Origin: Caulobacteraceae bacterium
GTDB taxonomy: Bacteria > Pseudomonadota > Alphaproteobacteria > Caulobacterales > Caulobacteraceae
Assembly (NCBI GenBank): GCA_947475875.1
Contig: CANJME010000013.1
Span: forward strand, 1-64,000
Direction of reading: 5' to 3'
DNA: 64,000 bases
Shown here: in pieces, positions 42,925 through 50,707 of the stretch
Position numbering within the stretch: the first letter of the stretch is position 1
How the letters are laid out: every line of letters starts with the position of its first letter
Notes under the pieces: model-generated
Seen by the model: only the letters and a program-made list of their open reading frames with translations
Databases searched by the model: none
Told to the model about the DNA's origin: nothing
Position numbers and translations under genes: made by a program

Positions 42925-43659
42925 ATGAGTTTCTCCGACGAAGAGGTCGAACGCTACGCCCGCCACCTCGTTTTGCGCGAGATCGGTGGGCCGGGGCAGC
43001 AGGCGCTGAAAGCCGCTCGCGTCCTGATCGTCGGCGTCGGCGGCCTGGGCTCGCCAGCCGCGCTTTATCTTGCGGCGGCGGGGGTCGGGACTCTCGGGCT
43101 GATCGATCCCGATGCTGCATCGCTCTCGAACCTTCAGCGGCAGATTCTCTACACCGGCTCAGACCTTGACCAGCCAAAGGTTTCTGCCGCAGCAAAGCAT
43201 CTCGCCGCGCTTAATCCGCATGTTGAGACCTTGCTGTTCGCGGAGAAAATTGCTGCGCACAACGCCCGCAGCATAATTTCGCGTTTTGATGTCGTTCTCG
43301 ACGGCACCGACAGCTTCGAGACGCGGTTTTGCATCAATGAAGCCTGCGTGGCGGAAGCAAAACCCCTGGTCTCCGGCGCGCTCGGCCGATGGACGGGCCA
43401 GATCGGGGTCTTTTCCGGCAAGCCCTGCTACCGCTGCCTGGTGCCGGACGTACCGCCGGACGCGGAAACCTGCTCTGCCGTAGGCGTTGTGGGCGCTCTG
43501 GCGGGCGTCATCGGCTCGATGATGGCGCTCGAAGCGATAAAGCTGATCACCGGCGCGGGCGAGGCCTTGACCGGCCGGATGATGATCTATGACGGGCTGT
43601 CGGCGGAGGCGCGGACGGTGAAGGTGGGGGCGGACCCGGAGTGTCCGGTGTGTGGGTGA
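42925..43659 (+). CDS. moeB: Molybdopterin-synthase adenylyltransferase / ThiF-type E1-like protein
   Basis: 244 aa. Adenylation domain with RYARHLVLREIGGPGQQ, ATP-binding VLIVGVGGLGSPAALYLAAAGVG, the Asp of VVLDGTDSFETRF and two CxxC zinc motifs (CYRC and the terminal CPVC). It activates the C-terminal Gly of MoaD or ThiS-like proteins. MoeB and ThiF cannot be separated by sequence alone here; no rhodanese domain is attached. It ends a run from tsaD. Confidence 0.9.
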   Translation: MSFSDEEVERYARHLVLREIGGPGQQALKAARVLIVGVGGLGSPAALYLAAAGVGTLGLIDPDAASLSNLQRQILYTGSDLDQPKVSAAAKHLAALNPHVETLLFAEKIAAHNARSIISRFDVVLDGTDSFETRFCINEACVAEAKPLVSGALGRWTGQIGVFSGKPCYRCLVPDVPPDAETCSAVGVVGALAGVIGSMMALEAIKLITGAGEALTGRMMIYDGLSAEARTVKVGADPECPVCG

Positions 43660-43677
43660 ATTACCACCCTACCGACG

Positions 43678-43776
43678 GTCCCCGCGAAGACGGGGATCCA
43701 TCCGAAGTCCACATAATCAACCGGCGGTGTCAGCCCAGCCCCCCGAATGGGTCCCCGCCTTCGCGGGGATGAGCGG
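43678..43776. repeat. Paired inverted palindromic element (BIME-like), copy A
   Basis: Two short palindromes in inverted orientation: GGTCCCCGCGAAGACGGGG with a flanking CCATCCGAA on the left, and GGGTCCCCGCCTTCGCGGGGA with GAGCGG on the right, about 35 nt between them. A near copy lies at 57799-57894. It sits between the ends of moeB and the 2-hydroxyacid dehydrogenase gene. Confidence 0.65.
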
Positions 43777-43793
43777 AGTTAGGGAGCCGCGCT

Positions 43794-44780
43794 CTAAAGC
43801 ATCGAGGGAATAACGCGGTCGGGCGGTCTGTGGCCGTCCATGAACGTCTTGATGTTGACGATGACCTTTTCGCCCATGTCGATGCGGCCTTCGACGGTGG
43901 CCGAGCCCATGTGAGGCAGCAGCACAACATTGGGTAATTTCAGGAGTTTCGGGTTCACCGCCGGCTCGTGTTCGAAAACGTCCAGACCGGCGCCGGCGAT
44001 CTCGCCCCGGGCCAGCGCATTGGCCAGGGCCGCTTCGTCTATGATTTCGCCGCGGGCAGTGTTGACGATGATCGCATGGGGCTGCAGCAATTTCAGGCGG
44101 CGGGCCGAGAGCAGGTGGTAGGTGCCGGGCGTGTGCGGGCAGTTGACGGAAATCACGTCCATCCGCGCCAGCATCTGATCGAGGCTCTCCCAATAGGTGG
44201 CCGACAACTCTTCCTCGATGCGCGGCGAGACAGGTTTTCTGTTGTGATAGTGGATCTGCAGGCCGAACGCGGCCGCCCGGCGCGCCACAGCCTGTCCGAT
44301 GCGGCCCATGCCGACGATGCCGAGCCGCTTGCCCCAGATTCGCCGGCCCATCATCCAGGTGGGCGACCAGCCATGGAAATCCCCGCTCTGGATGACGGCC
44401 GAGCCTTCCACCACCCGACGGGCCGAGGCCAGGATCAGGGCCATGGTCATGTCGGCGGTGTCTTCGGTCAGCACGCCCGGCGTATTGGTGACGATGATCC
44501 CGCGCGCATTGGCCGTCGCCACATCGATGTTGTCGACGCCGGCGCCGAAATTGGCGATCAGCTTCAGCCCCTCGCCGGCGCGGGTCAGCACGCGGCTGTC
44601 CAGCCGGTCAGTGATGGTCGAGACCAGCACCTCGGCCCGGCCGACGGCGTCGATCAGGTCTTCCGGCCCCATGGGCCGGTCTTCGATATTCAGCTCGGTG
44701 TCGAACAGCTCGCGCAGGCGGGTTTCCACCGCATCCGGCAGCTTACGCGTGACAATGACTTTGGGCTTGCGGGTGGCCAT
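43794..44780 (-). CDS. D-2-hydroxyacid dehydrogenase (NAD-dependent)
   Basis: 328 aa, with catalytic and NAD domains of the D-isomer family. GIVGMGRIGQAVARRAAAFG is the NAD motif, VNTARGEIIDE holds the Arg, GLDVFEHEP the Glu and LLPHMGSATVE the catalytic His. Related to glyoxylate/hydroxypyruvate reductases; the actual substrate is uncertain. It is divergent from the SH3 protein at 44896. Confidence 0.92.
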   Translation of the reverse strand: MATRKPKVIVTRKLPDAVETRLRELFDTELNIEDRPMGPEDLIDAVGRAEVLVSTITDRLDSRVLTRAGEGLKLIANFGAGVDNIDVATANARGIIVTNTPGVLTEDTADMTMALILASARRVVEGSAVIQSGDFHGWSPTWMMGRRIWGKRLGIVGMGRIGQAVARRAAAFGLQIHYHNRKPVSPRIEEELSATYWESLDQMLARMDVISVNCPHTPGTYHLLSARRLKLLQPHAIIVNTARGEIIDEAALANALARGEIAGAGLDVFEHEPAVNPKLLKLPNVVLLPHMGSATVEGRIDMGEKVIVNIKTFMDGHRPPDRVIPSML

Positions 44781-44895
44781 GGGCTCTAAGCTAGTATTCT
44801 CTTGGCGGCGCGTCGGCGCGCAGGAAGCGAACCTCTAGCAAAGGGGCGCCCCCGGGCCAAGCAGCGCGACGCGCCTTTGGGCGATTGGGATGTGA

Positions 44896-45462
44896 ATGTT
44901 TATCGGCAAGGCGATCACCGCTGTCCTTCTTGCGCTGACCTTGCCGGCGGCGTGCCAGAGCACCCGGGCGGGCCGAGACGAGACGACGCCGTCGGGATTC
45001 GCCGTGCCACGCTATCTGACGCTGCGGTTTGGCGAGATCAACGCGCGGGCCGGTCCATCCGAGGACCACGCCAAGCTCTGGACCTATCATGCCAAGGGCA
45101 TGCCGGTGCAGGTGATCGCCGAAACCAGGGACTGGCGGCGCATCTGCGACCCCGAGGGCGGGATTTCCTGGGTCGCGGCCCGTATGCTGGAAGGCGGCGA
45201 TCCGGCGGTGATCCGCATGAAGCCTGGGGTCCTTCCCCTGCATCGCGAGGCCAGCGAGCGCGCCGCGATCGTCGCCAGCCTGCCGCCGCGCGGCGTGGCG
45301 GTGATGGAAGAATGCCAGGGCGGCTGGTGCAGGCTCAACGTCGGCAAGGCCAAAGGCTGGGCCCCGGCAGCTGAGCTTTGGGGTACGGATCCGGCCCCGC
45401 AATGCGCCGGGCTGGCCGCCCCGGCTGTCGCCGCGTCACCAGCCGCTCCGCCTGCGCCCTGA
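44896..45462 (+). CDS. Secreted SH3-domain protein (COG3807 type)
   Basis: 188 aa. N-terminal signal (MFIGKAITAVLLALTLPAAC) in which a Cys follows PAA, a weak lipobox. Two SH3-like units follow: RYLTLRFGEINARAGPSED with WRRICDPEGGISWV, and LPLHREASERAAIVASLPP with CQGGWCRLNVGKAKGW. An Ala/Pro tail ends it. Arrangement opposite a 2-hydroxyacid dehydrogenase is common in alphaproteobacteria. Probably binds peptidoglycan. Confidence 0.85.
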   Translation: MFIGKAITAVLLALTLPAACQSTRAGRDETTPSGFAVPRYLTLRFGEINARAGPSEDHAKLWTYHAKGMPVQVIAETRDWRRICDPEGGISWVAARMLEGGDPAVIRMKPGVLPLHREASERAAIVASLPPRGVAVMEECQGGWCRLNVGKAKGWAPAAELWGTDPAPQCAGLAAPAVAASPAAPPAP

Positions 45463-45537
45463 TTCTACCTTGTTGAGCCCCAGACCTTGACCGTGCTATC
45501 CGGCGCCTCCAACGAGACGCCGCCCGCCAAGGACCGG

Positions 45538-46053
45538 ATGACCTTCAAGCCACAAAGCGCCTACAACACCGAAGAGCTGCTCGCCTGCGGGCGCGGCGAG
45601 ATGTTCGGGCCGGGCAACGCCCAGCTGCCGCTGCCGCCGATGCTGATGTTCGACCGGATCACCGAGATCACGGCCGATGGCGGCGCGCACGGCAAGGGAT
45701 ACATCCATGCCGAGTTCGATATCGACCCGACCCTGTGGTTCTTCCAGTGCCATTTCATCGGCGATCCGGTGATGCCCGGGTGCCTGGGCCTCGACGCCCT
45801 CTGGCAACTGGTCGGCTTTTACCTGGGCTGGATCGGGGCGCCGGGCCGCGGCCGGGCGCTGGGGGTCGGGGACGTCAAATTCTCCGGCCAGGTCACCCCG
45901 AACATCAAGCGGGTTTCCTACAAGATTGATTTGAAGCGCGTCATCAACCGTCGTCTGGTGATGGGCGTCGGCGACGGAATTGTCGAAGCCGACGGAACCC
46001 CCATCTATGAAGCACGGGACCTGCGGGTCGGCCTGTTTCAGCATACGGAATAA
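45538..46053 (+). CDS. fabA: 3-hydroxydecanoyl-ACP dehydratase/isomerase
   Basis: 171 aa, the size of E. coli Fab[21 protein letters not shown] at the N-terminus, the catalytic His in [20 protein letters not shown], and [15 protein letters not shown] are hallmark. It dehydrates 3-hydroxydecanoyl-ACP and isomerises the trans-2 product to cis-3, the branch point to unsaturated fatty acids. The ATG at 45538 has AAGGA upstream; an upstream TTG would add 17 residues. fabB follows after 10 nt. Confidence 0.96.
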   Translation: MTFKPQSAYNTEELLACGRGEMFGPGNAQLPLPPMLMFDRITEITADGGAHGKGYIHAEFDIDPTLWFFQCHFIGDPVMPGCLGLDALWQLVGFYLGWIGAPGRGRALGVGDVKFSGQVTPNIKRVSYKIDLKRVINRRLVMGVGDGIVEADGTPIYEARDLRVGLFQHTE

Positions 46054-46063
46054 GGAATTCGCA

Positions 46064-47287
46064 ATGCGCCGCGTCGCGGTTACTGGCCTTGGTATCGTCT
46101 CGTCGATCGGCTGCACCGCCGAAGAAGTCACCGCCTCTCTGCGCGACGCCAGGTCTGGCGTCGCCTTCGCGCCCAGCTATGCGGAACTGGGCTTCCGCTG
46201 TCAGGTTGAGGCCGCCCCGAAGATCGACTGGGAAGCCCTGGTCGACCGTAGAGCGGCGCGGTTTCTCGCCCCCGGCACAGCCTACGCCCACATCGCCATG
46301 GACCAGGCGATCGCCGATTCTGGCCTGACCGAGGCCGATATTTCCAACGAACGCACCGGCCTGATTGTCGGCGAGGGCGGCCCCTCGACCCGGGCCATCG
46401 TCACCGCCGCCGAGATCACCAAGGAAAAAGGCCCCAAACGCGTCGGCCCCTTTGCCGTGCCGAAAGCCATGTGCTCGGGCCCGTCGGCGGCTTTATCGAC
46501 CTGGTTCAAGATCCTCGGCGTCAACTATTCCATCAGCTCGGCGTGCGCGACATCCGCCCACTGCATCGGCGTCGCCGCCGAACAGATCATCATGGGCAAG
46601 CAGGACGTGGTGTTCGCCGGCGGCTGCGAGGAACTGGACTGGACGCTCTCCAACCTCTTCGACGCCATGGGCGCGATGAGTTCAAAGTATAACGAGACCC
46701 CGGAAAAGGCCTCGCGGGCTTATGACGTCAACCGCGACGGCTTTGTCATCGCCGGCGGCGGCGGCATCATCGTGCTGGAAGAGATGGAGCACGCCAAGGC
46801 GCGCGGCGCGAAAATCTACGCCGAACTGATCGGCTACGGCGCCAATTCCGACGGCTTCGACATGGTGGCGCCCAGCGGCGAAGGCGCCCAGCGCTGCATG
46901 AAGATCGCCATGGCCGGGCTGAACGGCGGCGGTGGGGTCGGCAAGATTGACTATCTGAACCCCCACGGGACCTCGACCCCGGTGGGCGACGAGAAGGAAA
47001 TGGGCGCGGTGCGGGCGGTGTTTGGCGATAACGCGCCCCTGATCAGCTCCACCAAGTCCCTGACCGGCCACAGCCTGGGCGCGGCCGGGGCGCAGGAAGC
47101 GATCTACTGCCTTTTGATGATGCAGGCCGGTTTCGCGGCCGAAAGCGCCAATATCGAGGAACTCGATCCGCTGTTCGAAGGCATGCCGATCCTGCGGGCC
47201 CGCAAGGACATCCAGCTCAACACCGTGATGAGCAACAGCTTCGGGTTTGGCGGGACGAACGCGAGTCTGGTGTTCGGGAGGGTATAG
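46064..47287 (+). CDS. fabB: 3-oxoacyl-ACP synthase I
   Basis: 407 aa condensing enzyme that elongates cis-3-decenoyl-ACP. The active Cys is in [14 protein letters not shown], and the two catalytic His are in [11 protein letters not shown] and [26 protein letters not shown] is the usual C-terminal loop. The ATG at 46064 follows AAGGAATTCGCA. It forms an operon with fabA. fabI, its usual neighbour, is 12.5 kb downstream. Confidence 0.96.
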   Translation: MRRVAVTGLGIVSSIGCTAEEVTASLRDARSGVAFAPSYAELGFRCQVEAAPKIDWEALVDRRAARFLAPGTAYAHIAMDQAIADSGLTEADISNERTGLIVGEGGPSTRAIVTAAEITKEKGPKRVGPFAVPKAMCSGPSAALSTWFKILGVNYSISSACATSAHCIGVAAEQIIMGKQDVVFAGGCEELDWTLSNLFDAMGAMSSKYNETPEKASRAYDVNRDGFVIAGGGGIIVLEEMEHAKARGAKIYAELIGYGANSDGFDMVAPSGEGAQRCMKIAMAGLNGGGGVGKIDYLNPHGTSTPVGDEKEMGAVRAVFGDNAPLISSTKSLTGHSLGAAGAQEAIYCLLMMQAGFAAESANIEELDPLFEGMPILRARKDIQLNTVMSNSFGFGGTNASLVFGRV

Positions 47288-47316
47288 GGTTCCCCGATAA
47301 GACCGTCCTCCACAAG

Positions 47317-47604
47317 ATGATCAACGACGTTCTGGGAAAGGTCTGCACTGGGGGCGGCTTTTGCATTCCTCCCGCCGATCATGATCGCATCTGCGCCATC
47401 AGCCGCCTGACGACTGACCGTTTTGCCCGCGACGTCCTCGCTGCCGAAGGCTTCAACCCCGACATCCACACCGAGCACCTGCCCTATCTGCGTGAGGCCT
47501 TCGTCGACCACTTCGGACACGAAGACGCCCGTTATGCTCTGATCCGACGCGAACGCGGTTTACCCATCGGTCGCCCGCCACGACGGCGACCTCGACGGCC
47601 CTAG
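47317..47604 (+). CDS. Hypothetical protein downstream of fabB
   Basis: 95 aa. No signal peptide. It has a Cys- and His-containing N-terminus (GKVCTGGGFCIPPADHDRIC), an acidic helix region (DRFARDVLAAEGFNPDIH) and a very basic tail ending RPPRRRPRRP. No domain recognised. The composition looks protein-like but there is no good ribosome binding site, so the start is uncertain. The SOS-box promoter region for the toxin operon begins after its stop. Confidence 0.5.
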   Translation: MINDVLGKVCTGGGFCIPPADHDRICAISRLTTDRFARDVLAAEGFNPDIHTEHLPYLREAFVDHFGHEDARYALIRRERGLPIGRPPRRRPRRP

Positions 47605-47636
47605 CTCGAAGGATGAAATACGGGGACGGAATATTT

Positions 47637-47651
47637 GTTCCCTTTTTGTTC
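47637..47651 (+). promoter_or_regulatory. Alphaproteobacterial LexA (SOS) box
   Basis: GTTC-CCTTTTT-GTTC: an exact match to the GTTC-N7-GTTC SOS box of alphaproteobacteria. It is about 95 bp upstream of the toxin start, in the 142-bp gap after the gene at 47317. DNA-damage control of the toxin-antitoxin operon is inferred. Confidence 0.7.
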
Positions 47652-47721
47652 TGTTTGAGCTAGTCTCCCTGCATGCCTTCCGGAACTAGCGTCTCGCGCG
47701 GCTGGGGTCATTGCTTGACAT

Positions 47722-47741
47722 TTGTCTTCCATAGGAGACAA
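47722..47741. promoter_or_regulatory. Inverted repeat at the toxin start (putative autoregulatory operator)
   Basis: TTGTCT and AGACAA arms with an 8-nt spacer (20 bp in all), right after a TTGACA at 47715-47720. It covers the AGGAG ribosome binding site of the toxin gene. If TTGACA is a -35 box the transcript would start at or after the TTG start codon, so the promoter geometry is unresolved. Confidence 0.5.
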
Positions 47742-47746
47742 TCACC

Positions 47747-48037
47747 TTGATCGAAGTTCGCCAGACTCCGGTGTTCGAGGCTTGGCTGACCGGGCTGAAG
47801 GACAAGGTTACGCGAGCGATTATCGCCCGGCGGATCGCCAGGCTGGCCGGCGGAAACGCCGGTGACGTCAAGGCGGTGGGTGAGGGCGTGGCCGAACTTC
47901 GTATCGACTACGGGCCCGGCTACCGGGTCTATTTCGTGCGGCGCGGCGAGGCGCTGATCCTGCTGTTGTGCGGCGGGGACAAGGGCTCGCAAAGTCGCGA
48001 CATCGAGCGGGCCAAGAAGTTGGCCAACGAGGTTTGA
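47747..48037 (+). CDS. RelE/HigB-type toxin (addiction-module killer family)
   Basis: 96 aa RelE/ParE-fold toxin: MIEVRQTPVFEAWLTGLKDK, ARIARLAGGNAGDVKAVGEGVAELRIDYGPGYRVYFVRRGEA, LLLCGGDKGSQ. The RIDYGPGYRVYF strand is diagnostic of the family in which toxin precedes antitoxin. Such toxins cleave mRNA on ribosomes. The TTG start has AGGAG upstream and matches the conserved MIEV start of relatives. The antitoxin starts 2 nt after its stop. Confidence 0.9.
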   Translation: MIEVRQTPVFEAWLTGLKDKVTRAIIARRIARLAGGNAGDVKAVGEGVAELRIDYGPGYRVYFVRRGEALILLLCGGDKGSQSRDIERAKKLANEV

Positions 48038-48039
48038 CC

Positions 48040-48321
48040 ATGGACACCAAATCCTTCGATCCTGCCGACTATCTGGACGACAAGACGACGATCGCCGCTT
48101 ACCTGTCCGACGCCTTCGCCAGCGGAGATGCGGCCGAGATTGCCGATGCCCTGGGCGTGGTGGCGCGGGCCAAGGGCATGACCCAGGTCGCCGCCGATGC
48201 GGGCTTGTCGCGCCAGTCGCTCTATAAGGCGCTGAGCGGTGCGGGACGTCCGGAACTGCCGACCCTGCTCAAGGTGATGACGGCGCTGGGCCTGACGCTG
48301 ACCGTGCGGCCGGCGGCATAG
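48040..48321 (+). CDS. HTH-type antitoxin of the RelE/HigB-like module
   Basis: 93 aa. A helix-turn-helix domain at about residues 47-85 (MTQVAADAGLSRQSLYKALS, then LPTLLKVMTALGLTL) is preceded by an acidic toxin-binding region (FDPADYLDDKTTIAAYLSDA). This matches the antidote partner of addiction-module killer toxins, which represses its own operon. Its stop codon shares one base with the GTG of the epoxide hydrolase gene. Confidence 0.9.
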   Translation: MDTKSFDPADYLDDKTTIAAYLSDAFASGDAAEIADALGVVARAKGMTQVAADAGLSRQSLYKALSGAGRPELPTLLKVMTALGLTLTVRPAA

Positions 48322-49451
48322 TGGACAACAGCGCGACTCCGCCCCCGCCCCTCGACCCTCAGCTGCCGCCCGGCGTCCGTTCGCGGATGGTCCCCGACGT
48401 CAATGGCCTGGCCATGCACATCCTGGAGGCCGGGTTCGAGACGCCCGGCCGCACCGCTCTCCTCCTGCTCCACGGCTTTCCGGAGCTGGCCTATTCCTGG
48501 CGCAAGGTCATGGGGCCGCTGGCGGCGGCGGGGTATCATGTGATCGCGCCGGATATGCGTGGCTATGGGCGCACCAGCGGCTGGGACGAAGGGTTCGACG
48601 TCGATCTGGCCCCGTTCGGTTACGTCAATCTGGTGCGCGACTGCGTGGCCCTGGTCCAGGCCCTCGGCTACGGCAAGGTCGCCTGCGTCGTCGGCCATGA
48701 TTTCGGGTCGCCCGTGGCGGCCCATTGCGGGCTGATCCGGCCGGATGTGTTCAAGCGCGTGGTGCTGATGAGCGCGCCCTACGAAGGCCCGCCGCAGCCG
48801 GAAGCGGCGGGCAGCGCGGGCCTCGGAGCGGGTCTGGCTGAGCTGGCGACGGCGCTGGCGGCGCTTGACCCACCGCGCAAACACTATCAGCTTTACTATG
48901 CCACCCGCCCGGCCGACGCCGACATGCGCGAAGCGCCGCAGGGGATCGCCGCCTTCCTGCGCGCCTATTACCACGTCAAGAGCGCCGACTGGCCGGGCAA
49001 CACGCCTCATCCCCTGCCCGGCTGGAGCGCGAAGGCGCTGGCGCAGCTGCCCGACTACTACGTGATGCCGCTGGACCGGACGATGGCCGAGGTCTGCGCC
49101 GCCCACAGGCCGGACGCCGCCTGTTCCTGGCTGACCGACGATGAGCTGGCCGTCTATGCCGACGCGTTTTCCCGCACCGGATTTCAGGGCGGCCTCAACT
49201 GGTACCGCCATGCCGTCGCGGGCGGAAACGCTGCCGATGTGCGCGCCTTCGCGGGCGCGCCCTTCGACGTGCCCTGCCTGTTCATCGCAGGGGCCAGCGA
49301 CTGGGGCATCTATCAATCCCCCGGCGTGTTCGAGCGCATGCATGAAGCCTGCAAGGGATTTGCCGGCGCGCACCTGGTCCCCGGCGCCGGCCACTGGGTG
49401 CAGCAGGAACAGCCGCAGGCCGCGGTCAAAGCGGTGCTGGACTTCCTCTAA
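48321..49451 (+). CDS. Alpha/beta hydrolase, probable epoxide hydrolase
   Basis: 376 aa. LLLLHGFPELAYSWRKVM is the HG-x-P oxyanion motif. The nucleophile elbow VVGHDFGSPVAA carries Asp rather than Ser, which is typical of epoxide hydrolases. A cap domain of about 150 residues follows, and AGAGHWVQQEQP holds the catalytic His. The GTG start overlaps the antitoxin stop by 1 nt, so it may be translated with the toxin module. A start at the ATG of MVPDVNGLAM (48387) is possible. Substrate unknown. Confidence 0.87.
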   Translation: MDNSATPPPPLDPQLPPGVRSRMVPDVNGLAMHILEAGFETPGRTALLLLHGFPELAYSWRKVMGPLAAAGYHVIAPDMRGYGRTSGWDEGFDVDLAPFGYVNLVRDCVALVQALGYGKVACVVGHDFGSPVAAHCGLIRPDVFKRVVLMSAPYEGPPQPEAAGSAGLGAGLAELATALAALDPPRKHYQLYYATRPADADMREAPQGIAAFLRAYYHVKSADWPGNTPHPLPGWSAKALAQLPDYYVMPLDRTMAEVCAAHRPDAACSWLTDDELAVYADAFSRTGFQGGLNWYRHAVAGGNAADVRAFAGAPFDVPCLFIAGASDWGIYQSPGVFERMHEACKGFAGAHLVPGAGHWVQQEQPQAAVKAVLDFL

Positions 49452-50122
49452 CGACCGTAGGCCTTGGGCGGCGCGGACGATGGGCCCACCTTCGTCGATG
49501 TTCCCGGTTTCGAAGCTGGCGACGGCGCCTGCACAGGTACGGGCACGGGCACAGGTGCGGCGGCCGGCGTTTGGGCGCCCTTGGCGGCGCGGTTGCGCTC
49601 CAGAACGGCCTTGCCGCCGGCGTAGGCGGCCTGCAGATCGGCGAAGTGGGGAACCGCCTCGTCCTTCAGCTTGCCGTTGCACACAAAGCTCATAAAGGCT
49701 TCGTTCGCCGACTTGGCCTCGGGTTTGGCCGCTTGCGTCATCGGTGGCTGGCGCATGATCTCGCCGCCCTTCAGGTCGCGCATGATCACTTGTGTGCTGC
49801 GATACGCGCCGGCCTGGCAGTCGATCTCCTGGGTCATGGCGGCCGTCACTGTGCCATTGGCCGCCGGCGGATCGACGATCTGGATCATGATGCCTTCGAC
49901 CCCGGTTTCCTTGCGCACGATCAGCTGGGGCGAGACGAAGGCGACGTAGTTGCCGCCTACAAAGATGGGCGCGAATTCGGTAGTCTTGAGGGGCGCCGGT
50001 TGAGCCGGCGGCCCCGCCGGCGCCGGAGGACGCGGCGCCGGACTTTGCGCCAGCGCCGCCGCCGCGCCCAGCGACAGCGCGATAACGGCAAACGCCCAGA
50101 TCGTGCCGCGCCGGGCGCCCAT
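49448..50122 (-). CDS. Secreted hypothetical protein with Pro-rich termini
   Basis: 224 aa. Signal peptide (WAFAVIALSLGAAAALAQ), a Pro/Ala linker, a central domain of about 130 residues (FAPIFVGGNYVAFVSPQLIV, then QEIDCQAGAYRSTQVIMRDL and SFVCNGKLKDEAVPHFADLQ) with two cysteines, and a Pro/Ala/Val tail of PVPVPV type. It overlaps the SnoaL-like gene by 1 nt, sharing ATG/TGA bases. No family recognised. Likely periplasmic. Confidence 0.75.
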   Translation of the reverse strand: MGARRGTIWAFAVIALSLGAAAALAQSPAPRPPAPAGPPAQPAPLKTTEFAPIFVGGNYVAFVSPQLIVRKETGVEGIMIQIVDPPAANGTVTAAMTQEIDCQAGAYRSTQVIMRDLKGGEIMRQPPMTQAAKPEAKSANEAFMSFVCNGKLKDEAVPHFADLQAAYAGGKAVLERNRAAKGAQTPAAAPVPVPVPVQAPSPASKPGTSTKVGPSSAPPKAYGR

Positions 50123-50616
50123 CAGCCGCCCGGGAACTGGTTGGCGAGGGCGGCGCGGATCGTATAGTCGGTCCAGTCCTGGATCTTGCCGTTCTTCAGG
50201 AAGAACACGCCGACCCCTTCGAAAGTCAGGGGCCGGACGGAGGAGGTGAACCGGTCGATGCGGTGGTTGATCACAATCGGTCCGGCCGCATAGGTTGCCA
50301 GAACCTCGAACTCGATCTTCTCAGCGTTATCAAGATAGGGCTTCAGCCGCTGGAGAATGGCGTCGTACCCCTTGTCCTGCGGACTGGTCTCGGTCATCCG
50401 GTAGGTGACGTCAGGGGCCAGGAACGCCAGTTGCCCGCTCATGTCCTTGGGCTTGATGGCATGCAGGAAATCGTTGACCACCTTGACGTTGGCCGCTTCG
50501 CCCGCCGTCCATTCCGCCGCCTGGGCCCGGCCGGCGAAGGCCCCCGCCGCCAGGGCGCCGATCAGGCTCGCGCCCAGCAGACCGCGCCGCGAGGTATTCA
50601 GTGTTTCTTCAGCCAT
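50122..50616 (-). CDS. Exported SnoaL/limonene-epoxide-hydrolase-like protein
   Basis: 164 aa. Tat-type signal (TSRRGLLGASLIGALAAGAF) followed by an NTF2-like domain: ANVKVVNDFLHAIKPKDM, FLAPDVTYRM, YDAILQRLKPYLDNAEK and VGVFFLKNGKIQDWTDYT. The pattern is that of limonene-1,2-epoxide hydrolase/SnoaL-like proteins. Export by Tat suggests folding in the cytoplasm. The ATG at 50616 is chosen. It is co-transcribed with the secreted protein at 49448. Confidence 0.85.
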   Translation of the reverse strand: MAEETLNTSRRGLLGASLIGALAAGAFAGRAQAAEWTAGEAANVKVVNDFLHAIKPKDMSGQLAFLAPDVTYRMTETSPQDKGYDAILQRLKPYLDNAEKIEFEVLATYAAGPIVINHRIDRFTSSVRPLTFEGVGVFFLKNGKIQDWTDYTIRAALANQFPGG

Positions 50617-50707
50617 GAGATTTCCTTTCAGGGTTGAAGCCAAGCTTACTCCGGGAGCGCGGCCGGTAGGAACCTCGAAATCACGCGTCTGAGGCCATTC
50701 TGCGGCG

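Noticed and set aside
48040-48321. Reading the antitoxin as a general HTH regulator of the hydrolase alone
   Set aside because: The toxin gene 2 nt upstream and the family-specific sequence make an antitoxin far more likely.
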